Source of the DNA: UBA2033 sp035345875
Lineage (GTDB): Bacteria; Spirochaetota; Leptospiria; Leptospirales; Leptospiraceae
Direction: 5' to 3'
NCBI GenBank assembly: GCA_035345875.1
Contig: DAORDH010000004.1
Span: 186,001 to 250,000 of the forward strand
DNA: 64,000 nt
The notes below the pieces were generated by a model, which was given only the letters and a program-made list of their open reading frames with translations, made no database searches and was not told the origin of the DNA. How positions within the stretch are numbered: the stretch's first letter is position 1; every line of letters begins with the position of its first letter. Of this stretch, positions 24,222 through 33,683 are shown piece after piece. The position numbers and the translations under genes were made by a program.

Positions 24222-24467
24222 TTATTTCATTTTGTATTTCTTTTTGAATTTGTCTACGCGACCTGCTGTGATAACAGTTTTTGCTCTCTCGGTAAAAAAT
24301 GGATGAGAGGCACTAGAAATTTCTAGTTTGATAACTGGGTATTCTTTGCCATCTTCCCACACCATTTTTTCGTTAGATTTTGCTGTAGACTTTGACTTGA
24401 AAGCATAGTCACAAGAAATGTCCTTAAAAATAACATCTCTATAATCTGGATGGATTCCTTCTTTCAT
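24222..24467 (-). CDS. rpmE2: 50S ribosomal protein L31 type B
   Basis: 81 aa, the length of type B L31. MKEGIHPDYRDVIFKDISC is the family start, and SSASHPFFTERAKTVITAGRVDKFKKKY the conserved C-terminal part. The zinc-binding Cys set of type A is absent, as expected for type B. AAAGGAG lies 6 nt before the ATG. It follows rho by 15 bp, a common pairing in bacteria. Confidence 0.96.
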   Translation of the reverse strand: MKEGIHPDYRDVIFKDISCDYAFKSKSTAKSNEKMVWEDGKEYPVIKLEISSASHPFFTERAKTVITAGRVDKFKKKYKMK

Positions 24468-24482
24468 TTTAATCTCCTTTAA

Positions 24483-25883
24483 TTATGAATTCATACTTGC
24501 TAAGAACGCTTCATTTGTCTTAGTCGTTCTCATTTTATCGAGCAATAATTCCATACTTTCAGTGATGCTCATAGGGGAAAGTACCTTTCTTAGTACAAAG
24601 ACTTTTTGTAAAATATCTGAACGTAGTAAGAGCTCTTCTTTTCTAGTTCCTGACTTATTTATGTCTATTGCCGGGAATATACGCTTATCTGAAAGTTTTC
24701 TGTCTAAATGAACCTCCATATTACCAGTTCCTTTAAACTCCTCAAAGATAACCTCATCCATCTTAGATCCTGTATCAATGAGTGCAGTTGCAAGAATGGT
24801 TAAAGATCCACCTTCTTCGATATTTCTAGCAGCCCCAAAAAATCTTTTTGGTTTGTGTAGTGCATTTGAATCTACCCCACCAGAAAGAATCTTTCCAGAG
24901 GTAGGAATTACTTGATTGTAAGCACGAGCCAAACGAGTAATAGAATCGAGAAGAACTACTACATCTCTTCCATGCTCTACAAGTCTTTTTGCTTTTTCGA
25001 TGACCATTTCAGCAACTTGAACGTGACGTTGTGCTGGTTCATCAAATGTAGAACTGACCACTTCTCCCCTCACGTTACGCGCCATATCAGTCACTTCCTC
25101 TGGACGTTCATCAATTAATAAAACGATCAAATATACTTCAGGATGATTTCGAGTAATTGCATTTGCGATACTTTGCATCAAGATCGTTTTACCAGTTCTT
25201 GGTGGAGCAACAATCAAACCTCTTTGACCTTTCCCGATTGGGATCATCAAATCTAAAATACGAGTATCCATATGAGAAGGATCAAACTCCATATTTAGTC
25301 TTTGATTTGGATAAAGCGGTGTTAGGTTATCAAATAACGCTCTTTTATTTGCAACTTCTGGAGGGACACCATTTACTGACTCTACGCGAAGCATAGCAAA
25401 GAAACGTTCCGATTCTTTAGGAGGTCGAATTTGCCCTTCAATCGTATCGCCTGTTCTTAAACCAAAAAGTTTGATTTGAGATGGGGAAACGTAGATATCA
25501 TCTGGTCCTGGAACATAGTTATAATCAGGTGATCTAAGAAATCCGTAACCATCTGGAAGTTTTTCCATAACACCGGCTGCATGCACTTGTCCATCCTTCT
25601 CGGATTGACTTTGTAGAATTGCAAAAATGAGATTTTGTTTTTTAAGACCGTTAGTATTCTCAACACCCATGCTTTTCGCAAGCTCGGTCAGTTCGCCTAT
25701 TGCTTTTTGTTTTAACTTAACTAAGTCAATGGGTTCTGGTGTAGGACCTTCAAATTTCTTTCTTTTCTTAAAAGGACGTGAGTGGGAACCATTTCCATTT
25801 TCATTGGTTGGAGCAGTTGTCTGCTGTTGTGCTTCAAAATCTTCTTCTACTTCAATTGATTGTTCTTCTTTTTTAGATGCCAT
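24483..25883 (-). CDS. rho: Transcription termination factor Rho
   Basis: 466 aa. A charged, Gln/Thr-rich N-terminal insert (~1-50) precedes the Rho N-terminal helical domain (KQKAIGELTELAKSMGVEN) and the cold-shock-like RNA-binding domain (LPDGYGFLRSPDYNYVPGPDDIYVS is split across it). The ATPase has Walker A GLIVAPPRTGKT, Walker B VVVLLDSITRLARA, and the secondary RNA-binding Q/R loops (SGGVDSNALHKPKRFFGAAR). The hexamer translocates on RNA and ends transcription. RBS is weak. Intact and full length. Confidence 0.97.
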   Translation of the reverse strand: MASKKEEQSIEVEEDFEAQQQTTAPTNENGNGSHSRPFKKRKKFEGPTPEPIDLVKLKQKAIGELTELAKSMGVENTNGLKKQNLIFAILQSQSEKDGQVHAAGVMEKLPDGYGFLRSPDYNYVPGPDDIYVSPSQIKLFGLRTGDTIEGQIRPPKESERFFAMLRVESVNGVPPEVANKRALFDNLTPLYPNQRLNMEFDPSHMDTRILDLMIPIGKGQRGLIVAPPRTGKTILMQSIANAITRNHPEVYLIVLLIDERPEEVTDMARNVRGEVVSSTFDEPAQRHVQVAEMVIEKAKRLVEHGRDVVVLLDSITRLARAYNQVIPTSGKILSGGVDSNALHKPKRFFGAARNIEEGGSLTILATALIDTGSKMDEVIFEEFKGTGNMEVHLDRKLSDKRIFPAIDINKSGTRKEELLLRSDILQKVFVLRKVLSPMSITESMELLLDKMRTTKTNEAFLASMNS

Positions 25884-25964
25884 ATGGGCTGCCTGTTAGT
25901 GGATTTATTAGATTTCTAATGATGAGGCTTAAAAGAATGTTTGCCTATTTCATTAGCAAAGAAG

Positions 25965-27149
25965 TTATTTCTTCTTTTTTGATTTAGTTTTTACTTTTAC
26001 CTTGTTTTTATTGAGTTTTGCCTGCGAAGATTTTTTAGATGTTTGAGAAGGTTTCTTGGAAGATACCTTTGCGACTTTCTTACTTTTTGCTTCAGTAGTC
26101 CGTTTACTTTCGGAGGCTAAAACCTTTCTACTAGAATCATCTTTTTTTTCTACTACTTTTTTTCTTTTTCTTGGAATTGGAGTAGAAATTTCTCTTCCGA
26201 ACTTTTCATTGATCTTAAGTAGTTTCATTTTGTTTTGCAAAGTAGATCTTGGAATCCCAAGCTCATTGGCAGTGTGAGAGATATTATCATCATTCTTTTT
26301 TAATTTCTGGAAGATATAATGACTCTCGACTTCTTCAATAACGGTTTCAAGCGGTAGATTCATATGAAAAGCTTCTTCCACTGACGGAAAGGTATATCCC
26401 TCTTCATTCAATCGGTTGATTCTATTTTGCGGGTCAATAAAATGATATAAAAAACCGCTGATGTTTTGATCGTTTTTCAAAGTAATAATACGAATCACTA
26501 AACTTAAATCTTTCACATATGCTTGCAAAACTGGAACAGTCGATTTTCTAGATTCAACATCTAGCTCATGAGATTTTAAATAGTTTGCAAATAAATCCTG
26601 ATTTAACTCTCTAAAATATTTCTCTGTATAACTAATCGAGTCTCTAAAAATACTTCTAGCTAGAATATCTACTTCGAATCGTTCATTATAAAATGTAGTC
26701 ACGCCTTCTTTATCTGTTGCGAAAAGCGCATCAGGAAAACTAGCTAGAACATTTGACATAAACTTAAAAATGGCTGCCTTGCTTTCGGTCATCTCCTCAG
26801 AAGCAGACTCATTGGAATCAGTTTTAATTGAGGGAGACTCATGGTTCAATTTGGAAACTTCTGCTAGAAATCGAGGCTTTTCCCAACTATCCACTTTTTG
26901 AGAGAAAAGGTTTAAAACAGGTATGGTTCGATTATTTTGAAAATAGTAAATAACACCTTCAGTAATATGAAAATCTAGAAACTGCTCCGGAATTTTTTCA
27001 TAGTCTTCATTTGTGGTAGATACATCCGACATCTCCATCAAAACTTTTTCTTTTGATATGAGACCTATGATATCAGAGTTTTCATCTACCACAGGTAGAT
27101 GACTAACAGGTGTCACCATGAAGTGCTTGTAAATCGATTCTATTTTCAT
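25965..27149 (-). CDS. CBS-PAS-Fis regulator with lysine-rich histone-like tail
   Basis: 394 aa. Residues 1-45 are a CBS-like half (TPVSHLPVVDENSDIIGLIS), with a second, weaker half around 50-90. A PAS-like domain covers ~125-235 (ALFATDKEGVTTFYNERFE). A Fis-type HTH lies near 275-315 (DDNISHTANELGIPRSTLQNKM). The last ~75 residues are almost all Lys, Ser, Ala, Thr and Val with KKPSQTSKK-type repeats, like the C-terminus of histone H1. It lacks the AAA+ domain of sigma54 activators, so it probably binds DNA as a local repressor/activator or nucleoid protein. Domain calls are mine from motifs. Confidence 0.78.
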   Translation of the reverse strand: MKIESIYKHFMVTPVSHLPVVDENSDIIGLISKEKVLMEMSDVSTTNEDYEKIPEQFLDFHITEGVIYYFQNNRTIPVLNLFSQKVDSWEKPRFLAEVSKLNHESPSIKTDSNESASEEMTESKAAIFKFMSNVLASFPDALFATDKEGVTTFYNERFEVDILARSIFRDSISYTEKYFRELNQDLFANYLKSHELDVESRKSTVPVLQAYVKDLSLVIRIITLKNDQNISGFLYHFIDPQNRINRLNEEGYTFPSVEEAFHMNLPLETVIEEVESHYIFQKLKKNDDNISHTANELGIPRSTLQNKMKLLKINEKFGREISTPIPRKRKKVVEKKDDSSRKVLASESKRTTEAKSKKVAKVSSKKPSQTSKKSSQAKLNKNKVKVKTKSKKKK

Positions 27150-27195
27150 TGTAGGATTTTATACTTATGTAATAGAGTGCCAAGCACTTTCAAGC

Positions 27196-27876
27196 TTATT
27201 TTTTAGCGGGTGTTACTGGCTTAGATTCTTTAGCTGGTGTATGAGTTCCTCCCGGAACTTCTTTTGCTTCTGTTTCAGGCGAAGTAGAAAAGGATTTCGA
27301 CAAATTTGCATATTTAGCGGGTAATGAGTATTTTGCGTGATCAAAGGCTAATACAGTATAATTCAATGCCCTCTTAAAAAGTTGAATCGCATATTGAAGA
27401 TTTCCATCTCTTTCAAACTTTGTAGCATTTGCATAATCAGCTTTTGCTATAGAATAGTATTCAGATGTTTTTTCCTTGGTAGCAGTTTGAGAGATGGTAG
27501 GTTTGGTTTTTTTTCCGCCTTCTTTTTCTTCTGCTGCAGTCACTTGGGAAGAGTAAGATTCCATTAACTCTTTTGTTTCCGCTGATATAAAAACTGCATA
27601 ATCCTTTTGGACATTGGCAAGTTTTGACTCTGCCAATGTTAAGGTTTTTTTGATTTTATCTTTATCTCCTGAACGATAGGTGGTATCTACATCGTTCATC
27701 ATATCTTTCAATCCCTGGAAATCTTTAATTAACTTTTCGGAAATAATTATTTCCTGCATAGAAAGAAGTGTTTTTGCTTTACTATCAAAAGCTTTTTTTC
27801 TTTCTCCTAAATCTGCTTTTGGGTTTGCAGATAAACTAAAACTGATCATCAAGCATATTAATAAAAAATATTTCAT
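27196..27876 (-). CDS. Secreted helical protein of unknown function
   Basis: 226 aa. Signal peptide MKYFLLICLMISFSLSA. The mature part is helical, with a TPR-like segment (YYSIAKADYANATKFERDGNLQYAIQLFKRAL) and a Pro/Thr/Lys-rich tail. AGAAGGAATAATTAA precedes the ATG. It starts 4 bp after the stop of the gene at 27881, so both belong to one operon. Probably periplasmic. Family not recognised. Confidence 0.62.
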   Translation of the reverse strand: MKYFLLICLMISFSLSANPKADLGERKKAFDSKAKTLLSMQEIIISEKLIKDFQGLKDMMNDVDTTYRSGDKDKIKKTLTLAESKLANVQKDYAVFISAETKELMESYSSQVTAAEEKEGGKKTKPTISQTATKEKTSEYYSIAKADYANATKFERDGNLQYAIQLFKRALNYTVLAFDHAKYSLPAKYANLSKSFSTSPETEAKEVPGGTHTPAKESKPVTPAKK

Positions 27877-27880
27877 TTAA

Positions 27881-28984
27881 TTATTCCTTCTTCTCCATTG
27901 GGTTTGTTGGTGGCGTTGGGCTCACGGGAGGATTTGTATTTGTAGCTTTAGCTGGTTGAGTCGTTTCAGAGCCTGCTCCTGTTGTAGGAGAAGGTTTAGC
28001 GTTACTGTCAAGAGTCACTGGACCTGGTGAATCCTTTCGAATAACGTTATTTGTTTCATCTAAGATAGAAATACGATTGTAGGTAATAATCGCATAGCAA
28101 TCATCCAAAATCTCCATTAGGTCTAAGCTGCCTGTGGTATTTGCTTTAAACTCATAATCCGTTGCCCCTTTTGGACGTGGAAAAGTCACGGCTGTCGAAA
28201 TTTTTCCTTCTATTAATTTATTCTCGATAAAATTTCGAAGAGTCGTTTTCATATATTCATAATCATTTACTTTTCCTTCGTTGACCGAATTGTGTAATTC
28301 ACTCAATGACTGTTTCTTGTAGATCGGCTTATCGTCGTTAGCCGTTTTATAATTCATCATTGCAAGTAATGTAAAGCGTCTAGCTTTTCTAGATGCGCGG
28401 AATCCATCTTCATATAAAGAAAGTTTATTTCTAAACTGATATGGCATTTGATTCCATCCGAGTTGGTAATAATCTTCTGCAATTTTTAATTCTCTAAACG
28501 CTTGTTTTAACAAACCTTTAGAACTATAGTCATTGGACTTGATGATTCTTTGTGCTGCATACGAGACTAAGACGCGTGTATGCTCGGTATGTCTTTCGAG
28601 TGCATCTTCATAGAGTTCTTTTAGTTTTCCTTGTGCATCCTTAAGTGGTTTATGTGCATCCCCATAATCGCCGCGAAAATAGAGCAGGCTTCCCTCAAAA
28701 TCTCTCTGATTCGCATCTAAAAATTTTGTATAATAAAAAGAATCATCTTTATCTATCACTCTTTTTGCGGCGGCTTCAGGCTTTATTTTATTGTTTGCAT
28801 AATCTGAAAGTTTTTCAGGCTCTGCCTGAGGTTTGATTAAATTGCTCAAAACAACATTAATGAATTCAAAATGCATTTTGTTTTCATTCATCAATACATT
28901 CAGATTTTCCATATCTGGGGCAACCGCATTTAATGATAAAAATGCAGAGAAAAGAGAAATTAGAATCAAAGTTTTTAGTTTCAT
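27881..28984 (-). CDS. Secreted helical-repeat protein of unknown function
   Basis: 367 aa. Signal peptide LKTLILISLFSAFLSLNAVA. The body is helical with spaced Tyr/Ala/Leu patterns (LYFRGDYGDAHKPLKDAQGK, LLKQAFRELKIAEDYYQLG) that resemble degenerate TPR repeats. The C-terminal ~50 residues are Thr/Pro/Ser-rich and probably disordered. Operon partner of the 226 aa protein downstream; the pair shares tail style, suggesting they act together in the periplasm. Confidence 0.62.
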   Translation of the reverse strand: MKLKTLILISLFSAFLSLNAVAPDMENLNVLMNENKMHFEFINVVLSNLIKPQAEPEKLSDYANNKIKPEAAAKRVIDKDDSFYYTKFLDANQRDFEGSLLYFRGDYGDAHKPLKDAQGKLKELYEDALERHTEHTRVLVSYAAQRIIKSNDYSSKGLLKQAFRELKIAEDYYQLGWNQMPYQFRNKLSLYEDGFRASRKARRFTLLAMMNYKTANDDKPIYKKQSLSELHNSVNEGKVNDYEYMKTTLRNFIENKLIEGKISTAVTFPRPKGATDYEFKANTTGSLDLMEILDDCYAIITYNRISILDETNNVIRKDSPGPVTLDSNAKPSPTTGAGSETTQPAKATNTNPPVSPTPPTNPMEKKE

Positions 28985-29134
28985 TGCTTACCTGTGAAAT
29001 TGGTCTCGTTTTTAGTATCGGCGAAAAAAGTCATTCTATAAAATAATCTAGTCACTCTATCGGACAGATTTAAGGGGTTATCATACCTTAACAACCCATC
29101 TTTTTATTTTTATGGGAAATTGTTCTCATAAAAA

Positions 29135-30481
29135 TTATCTACTTCTAGGTCTTATGATTCCTTCATGAGCACAAAGCTTTACTTTCCAAACATGCTCAAA
29201 TACTTCCTTCGTTTGTGCAGGAGTTTGCCTAAGGGCATTGGCAACACGAGAAGATGTAAATGTATCTTTGAAGTCACGTAAGGTCATTTTATTTAAATCT
29301 TTATTTGGAAAACTTTGTTTAAATTGATTGAGATAGCGCGTAACTCCACCTGGTCCTTGGTTATAAGCAGCCACTGCAACTATGCCTCTTACTTCAGGCG
29401 TTAGGTGAACGCGCTTTCCATTTACTTTCCAAGAATAATCCATATAATAACGAAGAAGCATAGCAGATAATAAAATATTAGTTTCAATATTTAAAACATT
29501 TCCAAGAGTATTTTTTGCATGGGCAAGTGTTTGTAAGTAAACTGGATGTATTGCGGCGTATTGTCTTGGTGCTAAATTTCCACGACTCACATGATCTGTG
29601 AGCTTTCGAATTAAATTTAAATCCTTTGCAAAACTGTGCCCTTGCTTTTGAAGCTGATTGGCAATTTCTCTTGCAAATGTTTCATTAATTCTCTTTGCAT
29701 GGACAATATTTTTAGGAAAAGATTTTAGTGGAGGAAAATCGGGAGTAAACCCCATCTCCTTCAATATCTCATTCAACTTAGGATCTTTATAGACTCTTCC
29801 AATATGCGCAGTTGCAGACTGTAATCGATCCTCTGTAGATTTCGATTTTCGATTTATCTGAAGCTGTCGAATAGCCACACTAGTTAATTGCCCCAAACCA
29901 GCCGCGCCCGTTTTACTTCTAACTTTAAAATCAAATTGAGACTCTTGAAATAAAAGACAAAACAATGTTGGATATGGAATTTGATAATAATGAGAAGCTG
30001 TGTGGTTTGTAATCAAAATCCGAAGTGCTCTATTTTCAGAATATCCATATATAGGGTCTGACGTCATTTTTATTACCTGTTCCGACCAATCACTTTTCAA
30101 TGCATAATCGATTAATTCCGCAATATCTCTCTGAGAGGATAATTTTGTTACTCCTTTATTGAAATGGGCTTTACTAATCGAATCATAGCTAATTGCAAAA
30201 CGATGCATTCTTTTCATATTTTCATTATGAAGAGGAGTTTTTTTCTTTTTTATAAAATCAGAATAGAATTGGTTAGCAATAGATAGAATATCAGAGGATG
30301 CGATTTGTTCTTCCTGATTTTTATTCTCCTCTACCTCTATCGTTTCTTTTGCATCTTGCTTACCTTCATCAGAAGATTCTTTTATATCCCTCTCTTCTTG
30401 TGGATGAGGCGATGTTATACAAATAAATATTACTAGTAATAAAACTAAAATCTTCTTTATGCTGCAAACCCATTTCTTCAT
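29135..30481 (-). CDS. Lytic transglycosylase (SLT domain), exported
   Basis: 448 aa. N-terminal hydrophobic segment (IKKILVLLLVIFICITS) followed by an acidic Glu/Lys-rich linker (~30-60). The SLT catalytic domain starts near 175: LFCLLFQESQFDFKVRSKTG with the catalytic Glu in QES, GAAGLGQLTSVAIRQL, and AVAAYNQGPGGVTRYLNQF (the AYNxGPG motif). It cleaves peptidoglycan glycan strands to 1,6-anhydro ends. An insert of ~110 residues lies between GLGQLT and AYNQGPG, longer than in Slt70. It could serve wall growth or assembly of an envelope-spanning machine. Confidence 0.88.
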   Translation of the reverse strand: MKKWVCSIKKILVLLLVIFICITSPHPQEERDIKESSDEGKQDAKETIEVEENKNQEEQIASSDILSIANQFYSDFIKKKKTPLHNENMKRMHRFAISYDSISKAHFNKGVTKLSSQRDIAELIDYALKSDWSEQVIKMTSDPIYGYSENRALRILITNHTASHYYQIPYPTLFCLLFQESQFDFKVRSKTGAAGLGQLTSVAIRQLQINRKSKSTEDRLQSATAHIGRVYKDPKLNEILKEMGFTPDFPPLKSFPKNIVHAKRINETFAREIANQLQKQGHSFAKDLNLIRKLTDHVSRGNLAPRQYAAIHPVYLQTLAHAKNTLGNVLNIETNILLSAMLLRYYMDYSWKVNGKRVHLTPEVRGIVAVAAYNQGPGGVTRYLNQFKQSFPNKDLNKMTLRDFKDTFTSSRVANALRQTPAQTKEVFEHVWKVKLCAHEGIIRPRSR

Positions 30482-30664
30482 ATTCTTTTACTGTCCTGTA
30501 TTGATTCCAATCTTCAAAGTATAGGATTTATGCAGCAATTATTTTTTGACATAAAAACTAACGAATAATCATTAATTTACAAGTCCGAACTCTTTGGATT
30601 ATACATACAAAATATATCATTTACAAATTGCTCTAAAAATAAAATATTAGAAGTAGAATCATAT

Positions 30665-33065
30665 ATGAAAAACTTCAAACCTACATACGAAGAACTAGAA
30701 AGAAAGATTTTAGAATTAGAAAAACAAATTCTAACATTCAATAAGAAGTCTTCTATGGATGATTTATCAACGAATATTGAGTCTGGATTAAAACGATTCG
30801 AAAAAGTGAAAGAACTAACTGAACCTACATACTACAACGCACTTATTACAAAAAATTATAAATCACTCATCGTCTCTCATTTATGCCTTTGATAAAGATG
30901 GTAAATGCATCCTATTAAACAAGAACCTTGCAGAATTATTTCAAACAAACTTAAATGAAGCAATTGGAAAGAAAAGAGAGGAACTGATCCTAGATAACAA
31001 TACAAAGATTCATAGAAATAATGATCTTCAGATTTTTGAATCTGGTATTTCTATGCAATTTCAAGAAGAAATAAGTTTTCCTGATGGGATTCATACATTT
31101 TTGACAGAAAAGTTTCCACTTTATGATGAAGTAGGAGAAATTTATGCGGTAGCCGGCATATCTTCCGATATAACAAAACAAAAAAAGGTAGAAAAAGAAA
31201 TCTTTGAGAAGCATCAACTTTTAGAAGCGATTTTTCAATCTGCCCCAATGGCTGTTTTATGCTTGGATCGTGAAGGATTTGTAACTATGTGGACACCTTC
31301 TGCGGAAAAAATGTTTGGCTGGAGAGAAAAAGATATTCTTGGGAAAAAAAATCCTATCATACCAACAGAAAAATTAGAAGAATTTGAAGTCGCACATAGC
31401 TATATCATCGAGGGAAATTCCCTTTTAGGACGTGAAATCAAAAGACAAAAATCAGATGGGTCTTTACTCGATATATTTATATCAGTATCACCATTGAAAG
31501 ACGTTAACGGATATATTTTAGGTGCAATCGCTATTTGTAATGACATTTCAAACAAAAAGATTCTGGAAAACGCATTAAAAGAAAGTGAGAAAAAGCTAAG
31601 ATCAGTTTTTGATGTTTTGGATGTAGGAATCACAATTACTGATAAAGAAGGTAATATAATCGACTGCAATAAAGCTTCTGAAAAAATCTTAGGGATTACA
31701 AAAGAGGAGCATTTAACAAGAAATTATGCAGGAAAAGAATGGACGATCGTTCGACCAGACTTAACTCCAATGCCAACAGAAGAATTCGCCAGCGTAAGAG
31801 CCTTGAGAGAGAATAGACAAGTAGCTAATGTTGAGATGGGCGTATTAAAGCCGAATAATGATATATCTTGGATTTTAGTAAATGCAACACCAATGGAGAA
31901 TACTAACCTTGGAGTTGCTATATCGTATATCGACATTACAGATCTTAGGAAAACAGAAAAGGAATTAAGTAAGAATTTAATTGAGCAAAATATCATTTTA
32001 GATAATTCAAATATCGGAATTGCAAAAACTATTGATAGAAAAATCATCTGGGCAAATAAACAAATGTGTGAGATGTTTCAGTATACACCATCCGAAATTC
32101 TAAACCTTCCAACAAAATCTTTGTATGAATCCGAAATGGATTTCGAAAAGCTCGGAAAAATTGGATATGATATACTAAAAACTGGAAATACTTTTACTAC
32201 GGAAGAAAGGATGATTCGAAAGGACAAATCATCAATCATCATTCGCCTAATTGGAAAGGCAATACATCCAAATGATTTATCAAAAGGCAGTATCTGGATT
32301 CTATATGATATAACTGAGGAAATAAAAGCAAAACTTACGTTAGTAGAAAGTGAGAAGAAATTAAAGGAATTAAATACAGCAAAGGATCGATTTTTCTCTA
32401 TCGTCGCTCACGACCTAAGAAGTCCAATTGCAAGTCTTTTAACCTCGTTAGATCTTTTAACCGATCCAGAAAGTGATTTTTCAATAGAGGAAACACATGA
32501 GTTTTTACTTAAACTGAAAGAGTCATCAGAAACCACCTATTCTCTTTTAGAAAATTTATTACAATGGGCAAAATCACAGAAGGGAGAGATAAAATTCAAT
32601 CCGGAAGAAAATAGTCTGAATGATTTGATAAATGAAAACATAAAGTTATTTTCAAATCTTTCTAAATCAAGAGGAATTCATCTTTCTAGTCAGCTAGAAA
32701 AGAATCATTTTTGTTTTTTTGATAAAAATCTTATAGATACAGTGCTTAGAAATCTAATCAATAATGCTTTAAAATACACAAAAGAAAATGATTCAGTCTT
32801 AATAAGTGCCATCGAAAAAGATAATAAGGTGATTATTAGTGTTAAAGACACCGGAACAGGGATGAATGAAAACACATTAGAAAGTCTTTTTCGAATAGAC
32901 GTTAAACACCATAGCCAAGAAGGAACTAGAGGTGAGAAAGGCTCAGGTCTTGGACTAATTCTTTGTAAAGAATTTATTGAAAAACATAATGAGAAAATTT
33001 GGGCTTATTCGGAACTAGGAAAAGGAAGCGAATTTCTATTTACTGTTCCTATTGTTTTTAGATAA
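30665..33065 (+). pseudogene. Multi-PAS sensor histidine kinase, interrupted by a frameshift
   Basis: An ATG at 30665 opens a frame that stops at 30892, while the coding signal continues in the +1 frame from about 30850 to 33065. The break falls in or near an A6 run (30850-30855): removing one A joins YYNALITK to IINHSSSLIYAFDKDGKC, a normal PAS start. The joined protein is ~800 aa with a coiled N-terminus, four PAS domains (PAC ends such as AVAGISSDITKQKK), HisKA with FFSIVAHDLRSPIASLL, and HATPase boxes NLINNALKYTKEN, DTGTGM and GSGLGLILC. No membrane segment. Possible causes: a real mutation, transcriptional slippage that restores some full product, or a sequencing/assembly error. Confidence 0.8.
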
Positions 33066-33141
33066 ATTGAAGCTCCGATCAAAAAGGATTTTTTGATTGT
33101 AGAATTTAGAACCTAACGCACAAGTGTAAGAAGGGATGAAT

Positions 33142-33660
33142 ATGCAACCAGATATTTTACATACATACTACCAAGCTCTCATGTGTGATAGCGAGGAACA
33201 ATACGAAAATCTTATTAAAGATTTATCTGATGTTGTAAAAAAGAACAAGGAAAACCCTTTTGCTTATAATAATCTTGGACTTGCTTATTCTGAAATTGGA
33301 AGGCTAGAAGAGGCAGAGCAAAATTTTGCACACTCTCTTAAAATCCAAAAACACCCAACTCCCTATAAAAATCTAGGAATGATGATGGAACGGAATGAAT
33401 GGCTTGATCGAGCACTTACTGCCTTTAATCATGCGATTCAACTCAATGAACTAGATCCTACTCTTCTGCGTTGTAGAGGAAGTTTGTATGGGAAACTAGG
33501 TCGTTATGAAGAAGCAATCTTTGATTACACGAAAGCCATTGCCCTTGATCCTAATTTTGCCTATAGCTATTTAGAACGATCCAATCTTTACAAAGCCATC
33601 GGCAAAGATGAATTAGCCACTGAAGATCTATCTAAATACGATGTATTGAGTAGTATTTGA
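33142..33660 (+). CDS. Tetratricopeptide repeat protein
   Basis: 172 aa from the ATG at 33142; the ATG at 33136 directly abuts its AAGGG and has no spacing. At least three TPR units are seen: FAYNNLGLAYSEIGRLEEAEQNFAHSLKI, a middle unit with PYKNLGMMMERNEWLDRALTAF, and CRGSLYGKLGRYEEAIFDYTKAIALDP. No signal peptide, so cytoplasmic. It should mediate protein contacts. It follows the kinase gene by about 75 bp. Confidence 0.9.
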   Translation: MQPDILHTYYQALMCDSEEQYENLIKDLSDVVKKNKENPFAYNNLGLAYSEIGRLEEAEQNFAHSLKIQKHPTPYKNLGMMMERNEWLDRALTAFNHAIQLNELDPTLLRCRGSLYGKLGRYEEAIFDYTKAIALDPNFAYSYLERSNLYKAIGKDELATEDLSKYDVLSSI

Positions 33661-33683
33661 ATAATAATAATACAAACTACTTG

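Noticed and set aside
29107..29134. Hairpin after the lytic transglycosylase gene as terminator
   Set aside because: 12 bp AT-rich arms with a mismatch and no T-tract in the right direction; too weak to annotate.
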